Positions 34,841-43,747 of a stretch of DNA of 64,000 nt are shown here, piece after piece; the first letter of the stretch is position 1; every line of letters begins with the position of its first letter. The DNA lies in contig JBMOPO010000028.1 in the NCBI GenBank assembly GCA_049325095.1, forward strand, positions 52,871 through 116,870, read 5' to 3'. Below the pieces are notes generated by a model that saw nothing but the letters and a program-made list of their open reading frames with translations, ran no database searches and was not told the origin of the DNA. Made by a program: the position numbers and the translations under genes. Source of the DNA: JAGPUQ01 sp049325095 (GTDB lineage: Bacteria; Pseudomonadota; Gammaproteobacteria; Pseudomonadales; Porticoccaceae).

Positions 34841-37759
34841 TCACAGCGCGATCGTCTGCAGATCCAGGCCCGCCAGTTGCGCGGTGCGGTCCGGGGCGGT
34901 GATCACCGCGGTGCTGGCCCGCTCCGGGATCAGGTAGCCGGCCGCCACCCGGCGCAGATCGTCCAGGCCGACCTGGAGCACGCGGTTGCGGAAGCGCTCG
35001 CGCCGCGCCCGGTCGCGGCCGTGGAGTTCGGCGTGGAAGGTCTGCTTGGCCTCACCCGCCGGAGAGCCCGGCTTGTCGAGCCCGGCGATCACCCCGAGGA
35101 TGGCTTCCTCGACGCGCCTTGGGGCGTGGCTGCCGCTGGCCAGCCAGTCGAGCGCGCGGTCGAAATCGGCCAGGGTCTCGGTCAGGCGCGGGTCGCGGTA
35201 GGAAAAGAAGCGGAAGGCGGCGATGCCGTTGTCCTGGCTGGCGCCGCCGCCGTAGGCGCCGCCCCGTTCGCGGATCGCGGTATGCAGGTAGCCGTTGCGC
35301 AGAAAGCCGCCGAGCACGCTCAGGGGCGCGGCGTCCGGATGGTCCATGGGCACCGTGGGGTAGGCGCGGGCGCAGAAGTTGACCTGGGTGCCGGTGGTCC
35401 AGAGTTCGTTGCTGGGCGCGCACAGCGGCGGACGCGCGAAGCCGCTGAAGGTCCCGCCCGCGGGCGGCGGCGACACGGCGGCCAGGAATTGCGCCTGAAA
35501 GTCGGCCAGGCGCTCGGGTTCGGCGACCAGCAGGCACTGGCGGGGCGCGGCCAGCACCAGGGCGTGGATTTCCCGCAGCCGCACGGCCAGGGCGCGCAGT
35601 TCGCCGGCGTCGGCCAGGCTCGCATCCAGCCGCTTGAGCTGGCGGATGCCCTCCAGGCCGCTCCAGCGGTGCTGGAGCAGGGCGCCGTTGTTGAAGCGCG
35701 CCGCGGCGGCGGCCATCGCCAGGGAGTGGCCGTTGCCGGGGACGCTGTGCTCCATCCGCGCGCGCAACTGCGCGATCAGATCGCGCAGCCGGTCCAGCTC
35801 GTCGAAGCGCACCTGGTTGAGGGTGGTGTCGAGCAGTCGCGACAGCTCCCGCTGATTGACCGCGAGGCCCTTGGTGGAGATCACCAGATGGCCGCGCAGC
35901 GCCTGGGCGTCATCGGGCAGGCCGCGCACGCTGACATAGGCGTTCACTCCGCCGCTCACCGCGGCCTGCCAGCGCTGGGTGGCCAGGTAGTCGTGCTCGC
36001 CGACCCCGAGGTCGGGCAGGCAGCTCGCGTACAGCGGCAGCAGGTCGGTCTGTTCCTCGCTGAGCTGGGGCAGGTCCAGGACCAGTTGCTGGTAGACCAG
36101 GCCGTTGGTGCCGGCGCCGTAGCCGGTGAGCCGCAGCGGGGTCTCGATCCGCGCGGCGGCCTCCACATAGGCCATCCGGGGCGGCACGTCGGCGAGTTCC
36201 ACCCGGGGCAGGATCTCGTCGTCGTCGACCCGGGCCTGGCGCTGCGCCAGGGCCTGCGCCCGCGCCACCAGCTCCCGGCACTGCGCTTCGCTCAGCGCGG
36301 CGCGGAGCTCGTCGAGCTGGCGCCGTTCGGCGGCCTCGCGGCGCGCGGGAAGGTCCGCATCCGGGTACAGATCGAGGCGGACCCGGTGGGTGTTGTCGAG
36401 CAGCAGGGTGCGGGTCAGGCGCCTGATGTAGTCGGGGTCGCGGATGCGCTCGCGCAGCTCGGCGAGCACCGGATCGAGATCCAGCAGCGCGGCCGGATCG
36501 CCGCGGTGGGTGGCGCTGGCGAGTGCGGTCAGGATCAGTTGCAGGCCGTAGGGATAGCCGTCGCCGCTGATCTCGCGCTGCTTGAGTTCGAGCTGGTGCA
36601 GGGCGGCTTCCACCTGGTCGGCCGGCACGCCCTGCTCGGCCACCGCGCGCAGGGTGTCGAGCACCAGGGCTTCCACCGCCGCCCCGTGCTCCGGTTCCGA
36701 GCCCTCCAGCCCGCAGGCGAACAGCAGCTCCAGATGCGAGTCGTCGAGGCCGCACAGCGGCGAGGGCGCGGTGCCCAGGTCGCTGGTTTCCAGGGCGTGC
36801 AGCAGGGGCGAGGCGCTGTTGTCGAGCAGCACCGAGTTGAGCAGGTGCGCTTCCATGTTGGCCATCAGGTCGGTGGTCCTGCCCAGCAGCCAGCCGAGCA
36901 CCACATGGGTGCGGGCCTTGGTGTCGGGCTCGTCGATGCCGTAGGCCTCCTGCACCCGCAGCGGCGCCAGGTAGCGCTTTTCCGGCGCGACCGCGATGAC
37001 CTCGTCGAGGCGCTCGAAGCGGTTGAGCACCTGGTCCTCGAACTTGCGCTGGTGCTCGTGGGCCGGGATGTCGCCGTAGGTCATGAAGATGGCGTTGCTG
37101 GGATGGTAGTGAGTGCGATAGAAGTCCAGCAGTTGCCGGTAGCTGAGGTCGACGATGCAGGCCGGGTCGCCGCCGCTGTTGTGGTGGTAGGTGCTGGTGG
37201 GGTAGAGGTATCTGGTCAGGGTGTGCCAGAGGATCGAATTGATCGAACTCATCGCGCCCTTCATCTCGTTGTACACCACGCCCTTGTGGACCAGCGGGGA
37301 GTTCGGGTTGTCCGGTTCGGCGAATTCGAGCCGGTGACCCTCCTGGGCGAAGTCCAGCTCGTCGAGCCGGGCGAAGAACACGGCGTCCAGATAGACGTCG
37401 AGCAGATTGTCGAAGTCCTTGCGGTTCTGGCTGGCGAAGGGGTAGGCCGTCCAGTCCGAGCTGGTGAAGGCGTTCATGAAGGTGTTGAGCGAGCGCCGGA
37501 TCATCATGAAGAAGGGGTCGCGCACCGGGTATTTCTCGCTGCCGCACAGCGCGGTGTGTTCCAGGATGTGGGCCACGCCGGTGGAATCCCGGGGCACCGT
37601 GCGCAGCGCCACCAGAAAGACGTTTTCCGGATTGGCGGCGCTGAGATGGATGTGCTCCGCACCGGTCTTGAGGTGTCGGTAGCGCTGGACTTCCAACTTG
37701 AGGGAGGGGATTTCCCGGCTGCCGGTGTGGGTGAAGGCGGGGTGGGCCCGGACGGTCAT
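34841..37759 (-). CDS. M16C (PreP-like) zinc metalloprotease
   Basis: A large insulinase-superfamily peptidase of the presequence-protease type, 972 residues made of four M16-like domains. The inverted zinc motif HILEH is at residues 64-68 (His64, Glu67, His68), and the third ligand is probably in VVYNEMKGAMS near residue 166. Such enzymes degrade unstructured peptides inside a closed chamber. There is no signal peptide, so it should be cytoplasmic. I chose the ATG at 37759 because GAGG lies 6 bases upstream; an in-frame TTG at 37771 is less likely. It lies upstream of cmoA/cmoB and is probably co-transcribed. Confidence 0.93.
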   Translation of the reverse strand: MTVRAHPAFTHTGSREIPSLKLEVQRYRHLKTGAEHIHLSAANPENVFLVALRTVPRDSTGVAHILEHTALCGSEKYPVRDPFFMMIRRSLNTFMNAFTSSDWTAYPFASQNRKDFDNLLDVYLDAVFFARLDELDFAQEGHRLEFAEPDNPNSPLVHKGVVYNEMKGAMSSINSILWHTLTRYLYPTSTYHHNSGGDPACIVDLSYRQLLDFYRTHYHPSNAIFMTYGDIPAHEHQRKFEDQVLNRFERLDEVIAVAPEKRYLAPLRVQEAYGIDEPDTKARTHVVLGWLLGRTTDLMANMEAHLLNSVLLDNSASPLLHALETSDLGTAPSPLCGLDDSHLELLFACGLEGSEPEHGAAVEALVLDTLRAVAEQGVPADQVEAALHQLELKQREISGDGYPYGLQLILTALASATHRGDPAALLDLDPVLAELRERIRDPDYIRRLTRTLLLDNTHRVRLDLYPDADLPARREAAERRQLDELRAALSEAQCRELVARAQALAQRQARVDDDEILPRVELADVPPRMAYVEAAARIETPLRLTGYGAGTNGLVYQQLVLDLPQLSEEQTDLLPLYASCLPDLGVGEHDYLATQRWQAAVSGGVNAYVSVRGLPDDAQALRGHLVISTKGLAVNQRELSRLLDTTLNQVRFDELDRLRDLIAQLRARMEHSVPGNGHSLAMAAAAARFNNGALLQHRWSGLEGIRQLKRLDASLADAGELRALAVRLREIHALVLAAPRQCLLVAEPERLADFQAQFLAAVSPPPAGGTFSGFARPPLCAPSNELWTTGTQVNFCARAYPTVPMDHPDAAPLSVLGGFLRNGYLHTAIRERGGAYGGGASQDNGIAAFRFFSYRDPRLTETLADFDRALDWLASGSHAPRRVEEAILGVIAGLDKPGSPAGEAKQTFHAELHGRDRARRERFRNRVLQVGLDDLRRVAAGYLIPERASTAVITAPDRTAQLAGLDLQTIAL

Positions 37760-37929
37760 CGGATACCTCAACGGGATGCTGGGCTGGAGCCCATTCTAGG
37801 GACATTGCCCCGGTGGGTGTAGGGGACGCGCCGGTGGGCCGGCCGGTTGCCGGGAATCGAACCGGAGTTCGTCAGATCGCTATCCCCCTCCAGACGGGGC
37901 TGTTTCGGGGGGCAAATGCAGGGACGGAT

Positions 37930-39288
37930 TTACCCCTGCCGCTGGCTTGACTGCCATCGTGCAAACTCGGAGGGACGCAATCCGTAGCGTGCCAGCACAC
38001 CCTCGTGCAGCCGCCGCAGCTCATCGATCACCAGGGCTTCGACATCGTCCCGGTCGGTGCCGAGGTCGTGCCCCGACAGGCATTCATCGATGACGTCGAG
38101 CGGTGCGCGCCCGGGCTGGCGGACGACTTCGCGAACCGACTGCCTGATGACCTCGCGCCACGCCAGCCGCAGTGGGTCGGGCTCGGCCAGATCCTGTTTG
38201 ACGGCGAGATATTCCTGGGTCGAGCGCTCATACGCCCAGACATACAGGTCGCGCAACAACTCCACCCGGGTCATTTCGTACACGCCGAGCACGGCCCGGC
38301 TGTACGCCTGCTCGGGCACGCCGAGAAAGGTCAGCGGGCAGAGATTGGCGTGGATCAGCGGCAGGTTCGCCGCCAGCCGCGAGGTGCGTTTGTTGGCATC
38401 GGCGAAAGGTTGCAGGTAGGGCAAGTGGACCATCACGAAAAAGGACTGCTCGAAGGGGTCTTCGATGCGATTCGCCTTGTCCAGCAGGAGGTCGAGCATC
38501 TCCTCGATCTGCGCGGGCACGGTGAGCGGGCGATAGACACTCTTGCCGATCTCCACTCCATGCCGGCGCAGGCGGCCCTCGTCGGCGGGGTTGGGCAGGA
38601 GGTTTTCCGAAAGCGCACTGTGCAGGTTGAGCAGCGTGAACCGGTCGAATCCGGCCGTGTCGGCGTTTTCGACCAGGAACTCGATGGCCGCCTTGTGGTT
38701 CAGGATCATCTGCGTCTCGATGGCGGCCTTGCCCTGCGCGGCCCGGCCGTGCTCGATCAACTCCCGGGTGTCGAGCCGGGTGTAGGTGTTGCCTTCCAGG
38801 TGACTGGATGCCCAGGACAGATCGATCAGCAGACGGTTCAGGACCGCGCGGCCGTAGGTACCGGCCGGCAGCATCGATTGGCCGGTATCCCCCATCTTGC
38901 GCAGCTGTCGCCGCAGCGGATCCGGAAGATACCCAGTGCGGTTGGGCTGGTAGGCATCGAGAAAATCGCGCTGGTAACCCACCGGCTTGCGCAACTCCAG
39001 CGGCTGGTCGACATAGGCGAGGATGTCACGGCTGTCGGCGGAAAGCGGGATGTGCCGGGGGAAGATCTCCTCAGCGCCGGATGTGGGCGCAAGGGCGATG
39101 GCCGCGGCCGTGTAGCGACGTGCCCTTCCTGCGCCCATGGCCCTGATTCGGCCCTCAGCCATCAGCTGGTTTAGCCAACGCTGGGCCGTCCGGCGGGCAA
39201 GCTCCGGATGCCGGGTCAGGAGGTCGGCGATGGAGAGGCCCCCGGGGGCGGATTGGATGCTTTTCAGCAGATCTTCTGGCGTGGGCAT
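37930..39288 (-). CDS. Winged-helix Fic-domain protein with altered catalytic motif
   Basis: 452 residues: an N-terminal winged-helix (about 1-60, GLSIADLLTRHPELARRTAQRW), then a DUF4172-like/Fic N region, then a Fic domain (about 190-330). Canonical Fic enzymes carry HxFx(D/E)GNGRxxR; here the motif is QPFADANKRTSR at 293-304, with Gln for the catalytic His and ANK for GNG. The inhibitory helix motif of class II Fic proteins, SSHLEG (161-166, S-x-x-x-E-G), is intact. It is therefore probably not a normal AMP-transferase. The ATG at 39288 is chosen because the wHTH begins there. The upstream region is packed with operator-like repeats, so self-regulation through the wHTH is likely. Confidence 0.85.
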   Translation of the reverse strand: MPTPEDLLKSIQSAPGGLSIADLLTRHPELARRTAQRWLNQLMAEGRIRAMGAGRARRYTAAAIALAPTSGAEEIFPRHIPLSADSRDILAYVDQPLELRKPVGYQRDFLDAYQPNRTGYLPDPLRRQLRKMGDTGQSMLPAGTYGRAVLNRLLIDLSWASSHLEGNTYTRLDTRELIEHGRAAQGKAAIETQMILNHKAAIEFLVENADTAGFDRFTLLNLHSALSENLLPNPADEGRLRRHGVEIGKSVYRPLTVPAQIEEMLDLLLDKANRIEDPFEQSFFVMVHLPYLQPFADANKRTSRLAANLPLIHANLCPLTFLGVPEQAYSRAVLGVYEMTRVELLRDLYVWAYERSTQEYLAVKQDLAEPDPLRLAWREVIRQSVREVVRQPGRAPLDVIDECLSGHDLGTDRDDVEALVIDELRRLHEGVLARYGLRPSEFARWQSSQRQG

Positions 39289-39296
39289 GGGGAGAG

Positions 39297-39376
39297 TGGC
39301 GCGATTTGGTCGTTTCGTGGCGCAATCATGGCGCGTAAAACGGAATCGCGCCAGTGGATATGGCGCGATTCGCGCC
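39297..39376 (-). promoter_or_regulatory. Phased TGGCGC operator array upstream of the fic gene
   Basis: Direct copies TGGCGCGATT (39297), TGGCGCAATC (39318), TGGCGCGTAA (39329) and TGGCGCGATT (39361) start 21, 11 and 32 bp apart, close to 2, 1 and 3 helical turns. An inverted copy AATCGCGCCA (39344-39353) forms a perfect 10-bp inverted repeat with 39361-39370 across 7 bp. The array ends 9 bases before the fic ATG. The winged helix of the Fic protein is the natural candidate to bind it. Confidence 0.6.
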
Positions 39377-39424
39377 GATGGGGGGGCCGGCCGGTCGCCC
39401 CCTCTCTCGGCGCGCAGGACCCGC

Positions 39425-42094
39425 TCAGCGTGCGGCCCAGCGCCGCAGCGCGGCCTTGCGCGCCTCTTCGAGCAGCAGCATGGCGAACGGAAACGGCAGC
39501 AGGAACCCCCACACCGGCGCCGGCAGCGGCGCGGTGCCGAACAGGGCGTTGCCCCAGGGCGTGTAGAGGATCGCCGCCAGCAGCGCGAGTTCACTGGCGA
39601 TGCCCCAGTAGATGAGCCGGTTGGGGCGGGCGCGGCGGGCGAACAGCGAATCCCGCGCGCTGCGGCACAGCCACACGTTGGCCACCTGCATGAGCACGAT
39701 GGCCGCCAGACACGCGCCGGTGGCAGCGCGGTACAGGGGATCGGTGGGCGCCAGCGCCTCGCCGTAGTGCCAGCCGCCGCCGTGCAGCACGAAAAAATAG
39801 GCCGCCATGGCGGCGATGGCCTCGATCACGCCCAGGAACAGGTAGGCGCGCGCGATCAACGCGGCGTCGATCAGGCGCTCGCCGGCGCGCCGCGGCGGGC
39901 GCTGCATCACCTGCGCCGCCGGCCGCTCGGCGCCCAGTGCCAGCGCCGGCAGCATGTCGGTGCCCAGGTCCACGGCCAGGATCTGGATCACCGTCAGCGG
40001 CAGCGGGATGCGCAGCAGGGCGAAGGCGAGGTAGGGCACGATCTCGGGGATGTTCGAGCTCAGGATGTAGGTGAGGAACTTGCGGAGGTTGTCGAACACG
40101 CCGCGGCCCTCCTCGACCGCGGCGACGATGGTGGCGAAGTTGTCGTCGAGCAGCACCATGTCGGCCGCCGCCTTGGCCACGTCGGTGCCGGCGATGCCCA
40201 TGGCAATGCCGATGTGCGCCTCGCGCAGCGCCGGGGCGTCGTTCACGCCGTCGCCGGTGACGGCCACGATCTCGCCCTGGCGCTTCAGGGCAGCGACGAT
40301 GCGCCGCTTGTCCGCGGCGCCGACGCGCGCGAACACCATCTCCGGGCCCTCGAGCAGCAGTTGCAGCTCGGTATCGGACAGCCGCGCCAGGCGCTCGCCG
40401 GCGATCACCCTGGCCGGCGCCGCGTCGACGAGGCCGATCTGGCGGGCGACGGCGGCCGCGGTGTGCGGGTGATCGCCGGTGATCATGATCACCCGGATGC
40501 CGGCGCTGCGACAGCGCGCCACCGCCGCCGGCACCTCGGGCCGCACCGGGTCTTCGAGCGCCACCAGGCCGACCAGTTCGAGTTCGCGTTCGAGCCGGAC
40601 GGCATCGGCGCTGCCGTCCGCGGCGGCGTCCAGCCGGCGCTGCGCCAGCGCGATCACGCGCAGGCCGTCCTCGGCGAGCTGCGCCTCGGCGGCCAGCAGG
40701 GCCTCGCGTTCGGCCGCGCCCAGCGGCACGCCGGCGCCGTTGCGGCGGATGGCGGTGCAGTGCGGCAGCAGCGCCTCGAGCGCGCCCTTGGCGTAGAGCA
40801 CCGCCTGCCCGTCGCGGCGGGCCAGCACCGCCATGCGCCGGCGCTCGGAATCGAACGGCAGCACCTGCAGGACCTGCACCGCGGCCGCACCGCCGCGCGC
40901 GCGGGCGAAGTCGATCAGCGCCGCCTCCAGCGGGTCGAGCGCCGCCGCGTCGGCGGGCGCGTCCGCCGCCAGCGCGTGGCAGTGGGCGGCGATCTCGGTC
41001 AGCGCCGCATCCGCCCCGGCCGGCCAGTCGGCGGCGGCGACGATGCGCCCGTCCACGTACAGCCGCTGCACGCGCAGGCGGTTCTGCGTCAGCGTGCCGG
41101 TCTTGTCGGTGCAGATCACCGTGGCCGAGCCCAGCGCCTCCACCGACGGCAGGTGCCGGATCAGCGCCTGGCGCCGCGCCATGCGCTGCGCGCCCATGGC
41201 CAGCGCCAGCGTCACCGTGGGCAGCAGGCCCTCCGGCACGTTGGCGACGATGATGCCGACGGCGAACAGCGCATTGCCCCAGAACGGCAGCCCCAGCGCC
41301 TGGCCGATCAGGAAAAAGCCCACGCCGAGCGCCGTGGCCAGCAGCGCCACCCAGCGCGACAGGCGCGCGATCTCCTGCTGCAGGGGCGAGGCACCGCGGC
41401 GCGTGGCCTGCGTCAGCTGGGCGATGCGCCCGAACTCGCTGTGCAGGCCGGTGGCGAACACCACCGCCCGCGCCTCGCCGGCCACCAGCGCGGTGCCGGC
41501 CAGCAGCAGGTTGCGCGCCGCCAGCGCCTCGGCAGCGGCGGACGGCTCGGCCGTCACCGTCACCGGCAGCGCCTCGCCGGTCAGGGTGGCGGTGTTGACG
41601 CGCGCCGCGTAGGCCTCCAGCACCCGGCAGTCGGCCGGCACCAGATCGCCGGCGCCCAGCACGATCACGTCCCCCGGCACCAGCGCGCACGCCGGCACCC
41701 GGCGCAGCGTGCCCGAGCGCAGTGCCCGCACCGCCTGTGGCAACAGCTGTTGCAGGGCGGCGAGCGCCCGCTCGGCGCGGTACTCCTGCCAGAACGAAAA
41801 CGCGCCGTTGACCAGAATCACCCCGACGATCGCCGCCCCCAGCGTGGCCATGCCCTGACCCGGCTGGTAGTACGCGGCCAGCAGGGCCAGCCCCGCCGCC
41901 AGCCACAGGATGAGCGCGAAAAAATGCGTCATCTGCCGCGCCAGGCGCCGCCACAGCGCCTCCGGCGCCGGCCCCTCGACCGCGTTCTCGCCGAACAGTG
42001 CCAGCCGGCGCGCCGCCTCGGCCTCGCTCAGGCCGCCGGCCGAGGTGGCGAGACTGGCAAGGACTTCGTCGACGGGCAGGGTGTGCGGGTGCAT
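39425..42094 (-). CDS. P-type cation-transporting ATPase (P2 type)
   Basis: An E1-E2 ATPase of the P2 class, 889 residues. TGEALPV (172-178) is the actuator motif, PEGLLP (287-292) lies in helix M4, the phosphorylated Asp is Asp330 in DKTGTLTQN, and TGDGVNDAPAL is the hinge motif. The ANVPEGLLPTVT context is closer to Na+/K+-ATPase-like and Ca2+-ATPase-like bacterial pumps than to the copper type, and there are no CPC or N-terminal CxxC metal sites. The exact ion is not determined. I chose the ATG at 42094; the frame is open further upstream only because it runs through a duplicated modC fragment. Confidence 0.92.
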   Translation of the reverse strand: MHPHTLPVDEVLASLATSAGGLSEAEAARRLALFGENAVEGPAPEALWRRLARQMTHFFALILWLAAGLALLAAYYQPGQGMATLGAAIVGVILVNGAFSFWQEYRAERALAALQQLLPQAVRALRSGTLRRVPACALVPGDVIVLGAGDLVPADCRVLEAYAARVNTATLTGEALPVTVTAEPSAAAEALAARNLLLAGTALVAGEARAVVFATGLHSEFGRIAQLTQATRRGASPLQQEIARLSRWVALLATALGVGFFLIGQALGLPFWGNALFAVGIIVANVPEGLLPTVTLALAMGAQRMARRQALIRHLPSVEALGSATVICTDKTGTLTQNRLRVQRLYVDGRIVAAADWPAGADAALTEIAAHCHALAADAPADAAALDPLEAALIDFARARGGAAAVQVLQVLPFDSERRRMAVLARRDGQAVLYAKGALEALLPHCTAIRRNGAGVPLGAAEREALLAAEAQLAEDGLRVIALAQRRLDAAADGSADAVRLERELELVGLVALEDPVRPEVPAAVARCRSAGIRVIMITGDHPHTAAAVARQIGLVDAAPARVIAGERLARLSDTELQLLLEGPEMVFARVGAADKRRIVAALKRQGEIVAVTGDGVNDAPALREAHIGIAMGIAGTDVAKAAADMVLLDDNFATIVAAVEEGRGVFDNLRKFLTYILSSNIPEIVPYLAFALLRIPLPLTVIQILAVDLGTDMLPALALGAERPAAQVMQRPPRRAGERLIDAALIARAYLFLGVIEAIAAMAAYFFVLHGGGWHYGEALAPTDPLYRAATGACLAAIVLMQVANVWLCRSARDSLFARRARPNRLIYWGIASELALLAAILYTPWGNALFGTAPLPAPVWGFLLPFPFAMLLLEEARKAALRRWAAR

Positions 42095-42221
42095 GGGGCG
42101 CGGGTCCTGCGGGTGGCCTTGGCCAAGCGTAACCAAGCCGAGCGTACAGAAGATTGGGCGGTGGGGGGTGGCCGACGGCTGGGCATGGCGGCCCGCCCGC
42201 CCCCCGGGTTTGCGTTGTGGT

Positions 42222-42314
42222 GCCGGCAAGCCAAGCTCGGAGTGCTCGTGCACGGGTATTTGGCGCACGAGCGTGGCGTCGAGCAGGGCGCTGGTCTCGA
42301 AGTGGCTGGACAAA
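42222..42314 (-). repeat. Duplicated fragment of modC
   Basis: About 93 bases between the P-type ATPase and chrA resemble modC positions 44076-44168 in the same orientation (about three quarters of bases identical by eye, one indel). Translated, it reads HFETSALLDATLVRQIP against RFEAGALLDATLVRQLP in ModC; the ten residues ALLDATLVRQ are identical. It has no start codon of its own and is a gene remnant. Confidence 0.8.
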
Positions 42315-42334
42315 ACCTAGCCCCTGTTCCTTCC

Positions 42335-43681
42335 TCAACCGAGATATGCGCGGACCACCCCGATCCCGGCGCAGACGGCGATGACGCGCAGGATGTCCTG
42401 CCGGTACCTCCACAGGGCGACGAAGGCGGCTGCCGAGATCAGGGCGGGGAACCACTCGAAGCCGCCGGCGAAAGGCGCGGCCGCGGTGGCGCGGGGGAAG
42501 ATCACATGCCAGCCGAGCAGGAGCGCCAGGTTCAGGATCACGCCCACCACGGCGGCGGTGATGGCGGTCAGCGGCGCGGTGAACTTGAGGTCGCCGTGGG
42601 TCGATTCCACCAGCGGCGCGCCGGCCAGGATGAAGACGAAGCTGGGCAGAAAGGTGAAGAAGGTCGCCACCGAGGCCCCGACGACGCCGGCCAGCAGCAG
42701 GGCGTCGGGGCCGAAGATCGCCTGGGTCCAGGCGCCGACGAAGCCGACGAAGGCCACCACCATGATCAGCGGCCCGGGCGTGGTCTCGCCCAGGGCCAGG
42801 CCGTCGAGCATCTGGGCGCCGGTCAGCCAGTGGTAGTGCTCCACCCCACCCTGATAGATGTAGGGCAGCACCGCGTAGGCGCCGCCGAAGGTGAGCAGCG
42901 CCGCCTTGGTGAAAAACCAGCCCATGTCCTCGAGTACCGGGTGGACGAGCAGCGCTATCGCCCCGGCCCAGATCGCCAGCGCGGCGGCCAGGAGCACGGC
43001 CAGGTAGGCGGGCCTGAATTGGGTGTGCGGCAGCGGCGGGGTGTCGTCGTCGATCAGCGCCGGGCCATAGCTTTGCTGGGCCTCGCCGTGGCCGGCGCCG
43101 ACCCTGAACCGGTCCGGCCAGAGCCTGCCGCCGATGAAGCCGAGGACGCCCGCGGTCAGCACGATGGCCGGAAAGGGCACGTCGAAACCGAAGATGGCGA
43201 TGAAGGAGGCCGCCGCCAGCGCCCACAGCGGCCTGTTCCGCAGCGCCCGCGAGCCGATGCGCCAGGCCGCGAAGACAACAATCGCCACCACCGCCGGCTT
43301 GATGCCGTCGAAGACGCCCCGGACCAAGCCGAGGTCGCCGAAGGCCAGGTAGACGTAGCTCAGCGCCGCCAGGATGCACAGCGAGGGCAGCACGAACAGC
43401 GTGCCCGCCACGATGCCGCCCCAGGTGCGGTGCAGCAGCCAGCCGAGGTAGATGGCCAGCTGCTGGGCCTCCGGACCCGGCAGCACCATGCAGTAGTTCA
43501 AGGCGTGCAGGAAGCGGCGCTCGGAGATCCAGCGGCGCTTCTCGACCAGCTCCTGGTGCATGATCGCGATCTGCCCGGCGGGGCCGCCAAAGCCGATGAA
43601 CCCCAGCTTCAGCCAGAAGCGCAACGCCTCCCGCAAGGACGGATGGGCCGGGCGCGGCGGCGCGGGGGTGGCGTCGTTCAT
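42335..43681 (-). CDS. chrA: Chromate transporter ChrA (two-domain)
   Basis: A CHR-superfamily exporter that extrudes chromate by chemiosmotic coupling. 448 residues in two homologous halves, each with about five or six membrane helices: the N-half signature GFGGPAGQIAIMHQELVE and VLPGPEAQQLAIYLG, and the C-half signature LLTFGGAYAVLPYI and LGETTPGPLIMVVAFVGF. I chose the ATG at 43681, with GGAG about 9 bases upstream. It sits downstream of modABC; chromate and molybdate are both oxyanions, so this looks like an oxyanion transport block. Confidence 0.93.
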   Translation of the reverse strand: MNDATPAPPRPAHPSLREALRFWLKLGFIGFGGPAGQIAIMHQELVEKRRWISERRFLHALNYCMVLPGPEAQQLAIYLGWLLHRTWGGIVAGTLFVLPSLCILAALSYVYLAFGDLGLVRGVFDGIKPAVVAIVVFAAWRIGSRALRNRPLWALAAASFIAIFGFDVPFPAIVLTAGVLGFIGGRLWPDRFRVGAGHGEAQQSYGPALIDDDTPPLPHTQFRPAYLAVLLAAALAIWAGAIALLVHPVLEDMGWFFTKAALLTFGGAYAVLPYIYQGGVEHYHWLTGAQMLDGLALGETTPGPLIMVVAFVGFVGAWTQAIFGPDALLLAGVVGASVATFFTFLPSFVFILAGAPLVESTHGDLKFTAPLTAITAAVVGVILNLALLLGWHVIFPRATAAAPFAGGFEWFPALISAAAFVALWRYRQDILRVIAVCAGIGVVRAYLG

Positions 43682-43747
43682 GGGGTTTTCTCCTGGCGGC
43701 ACGGGGCCGTCGGGCAGAGCGGTGGCCGGTGCACAGCGTGCTCGTCT

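Noticed and set aside
37840..37915. A minus-strand tRNA gene
   Set aside because: Only the T-arm resembles a tRNA. There is no D-arm, anticodon arm or acceptor pairing.
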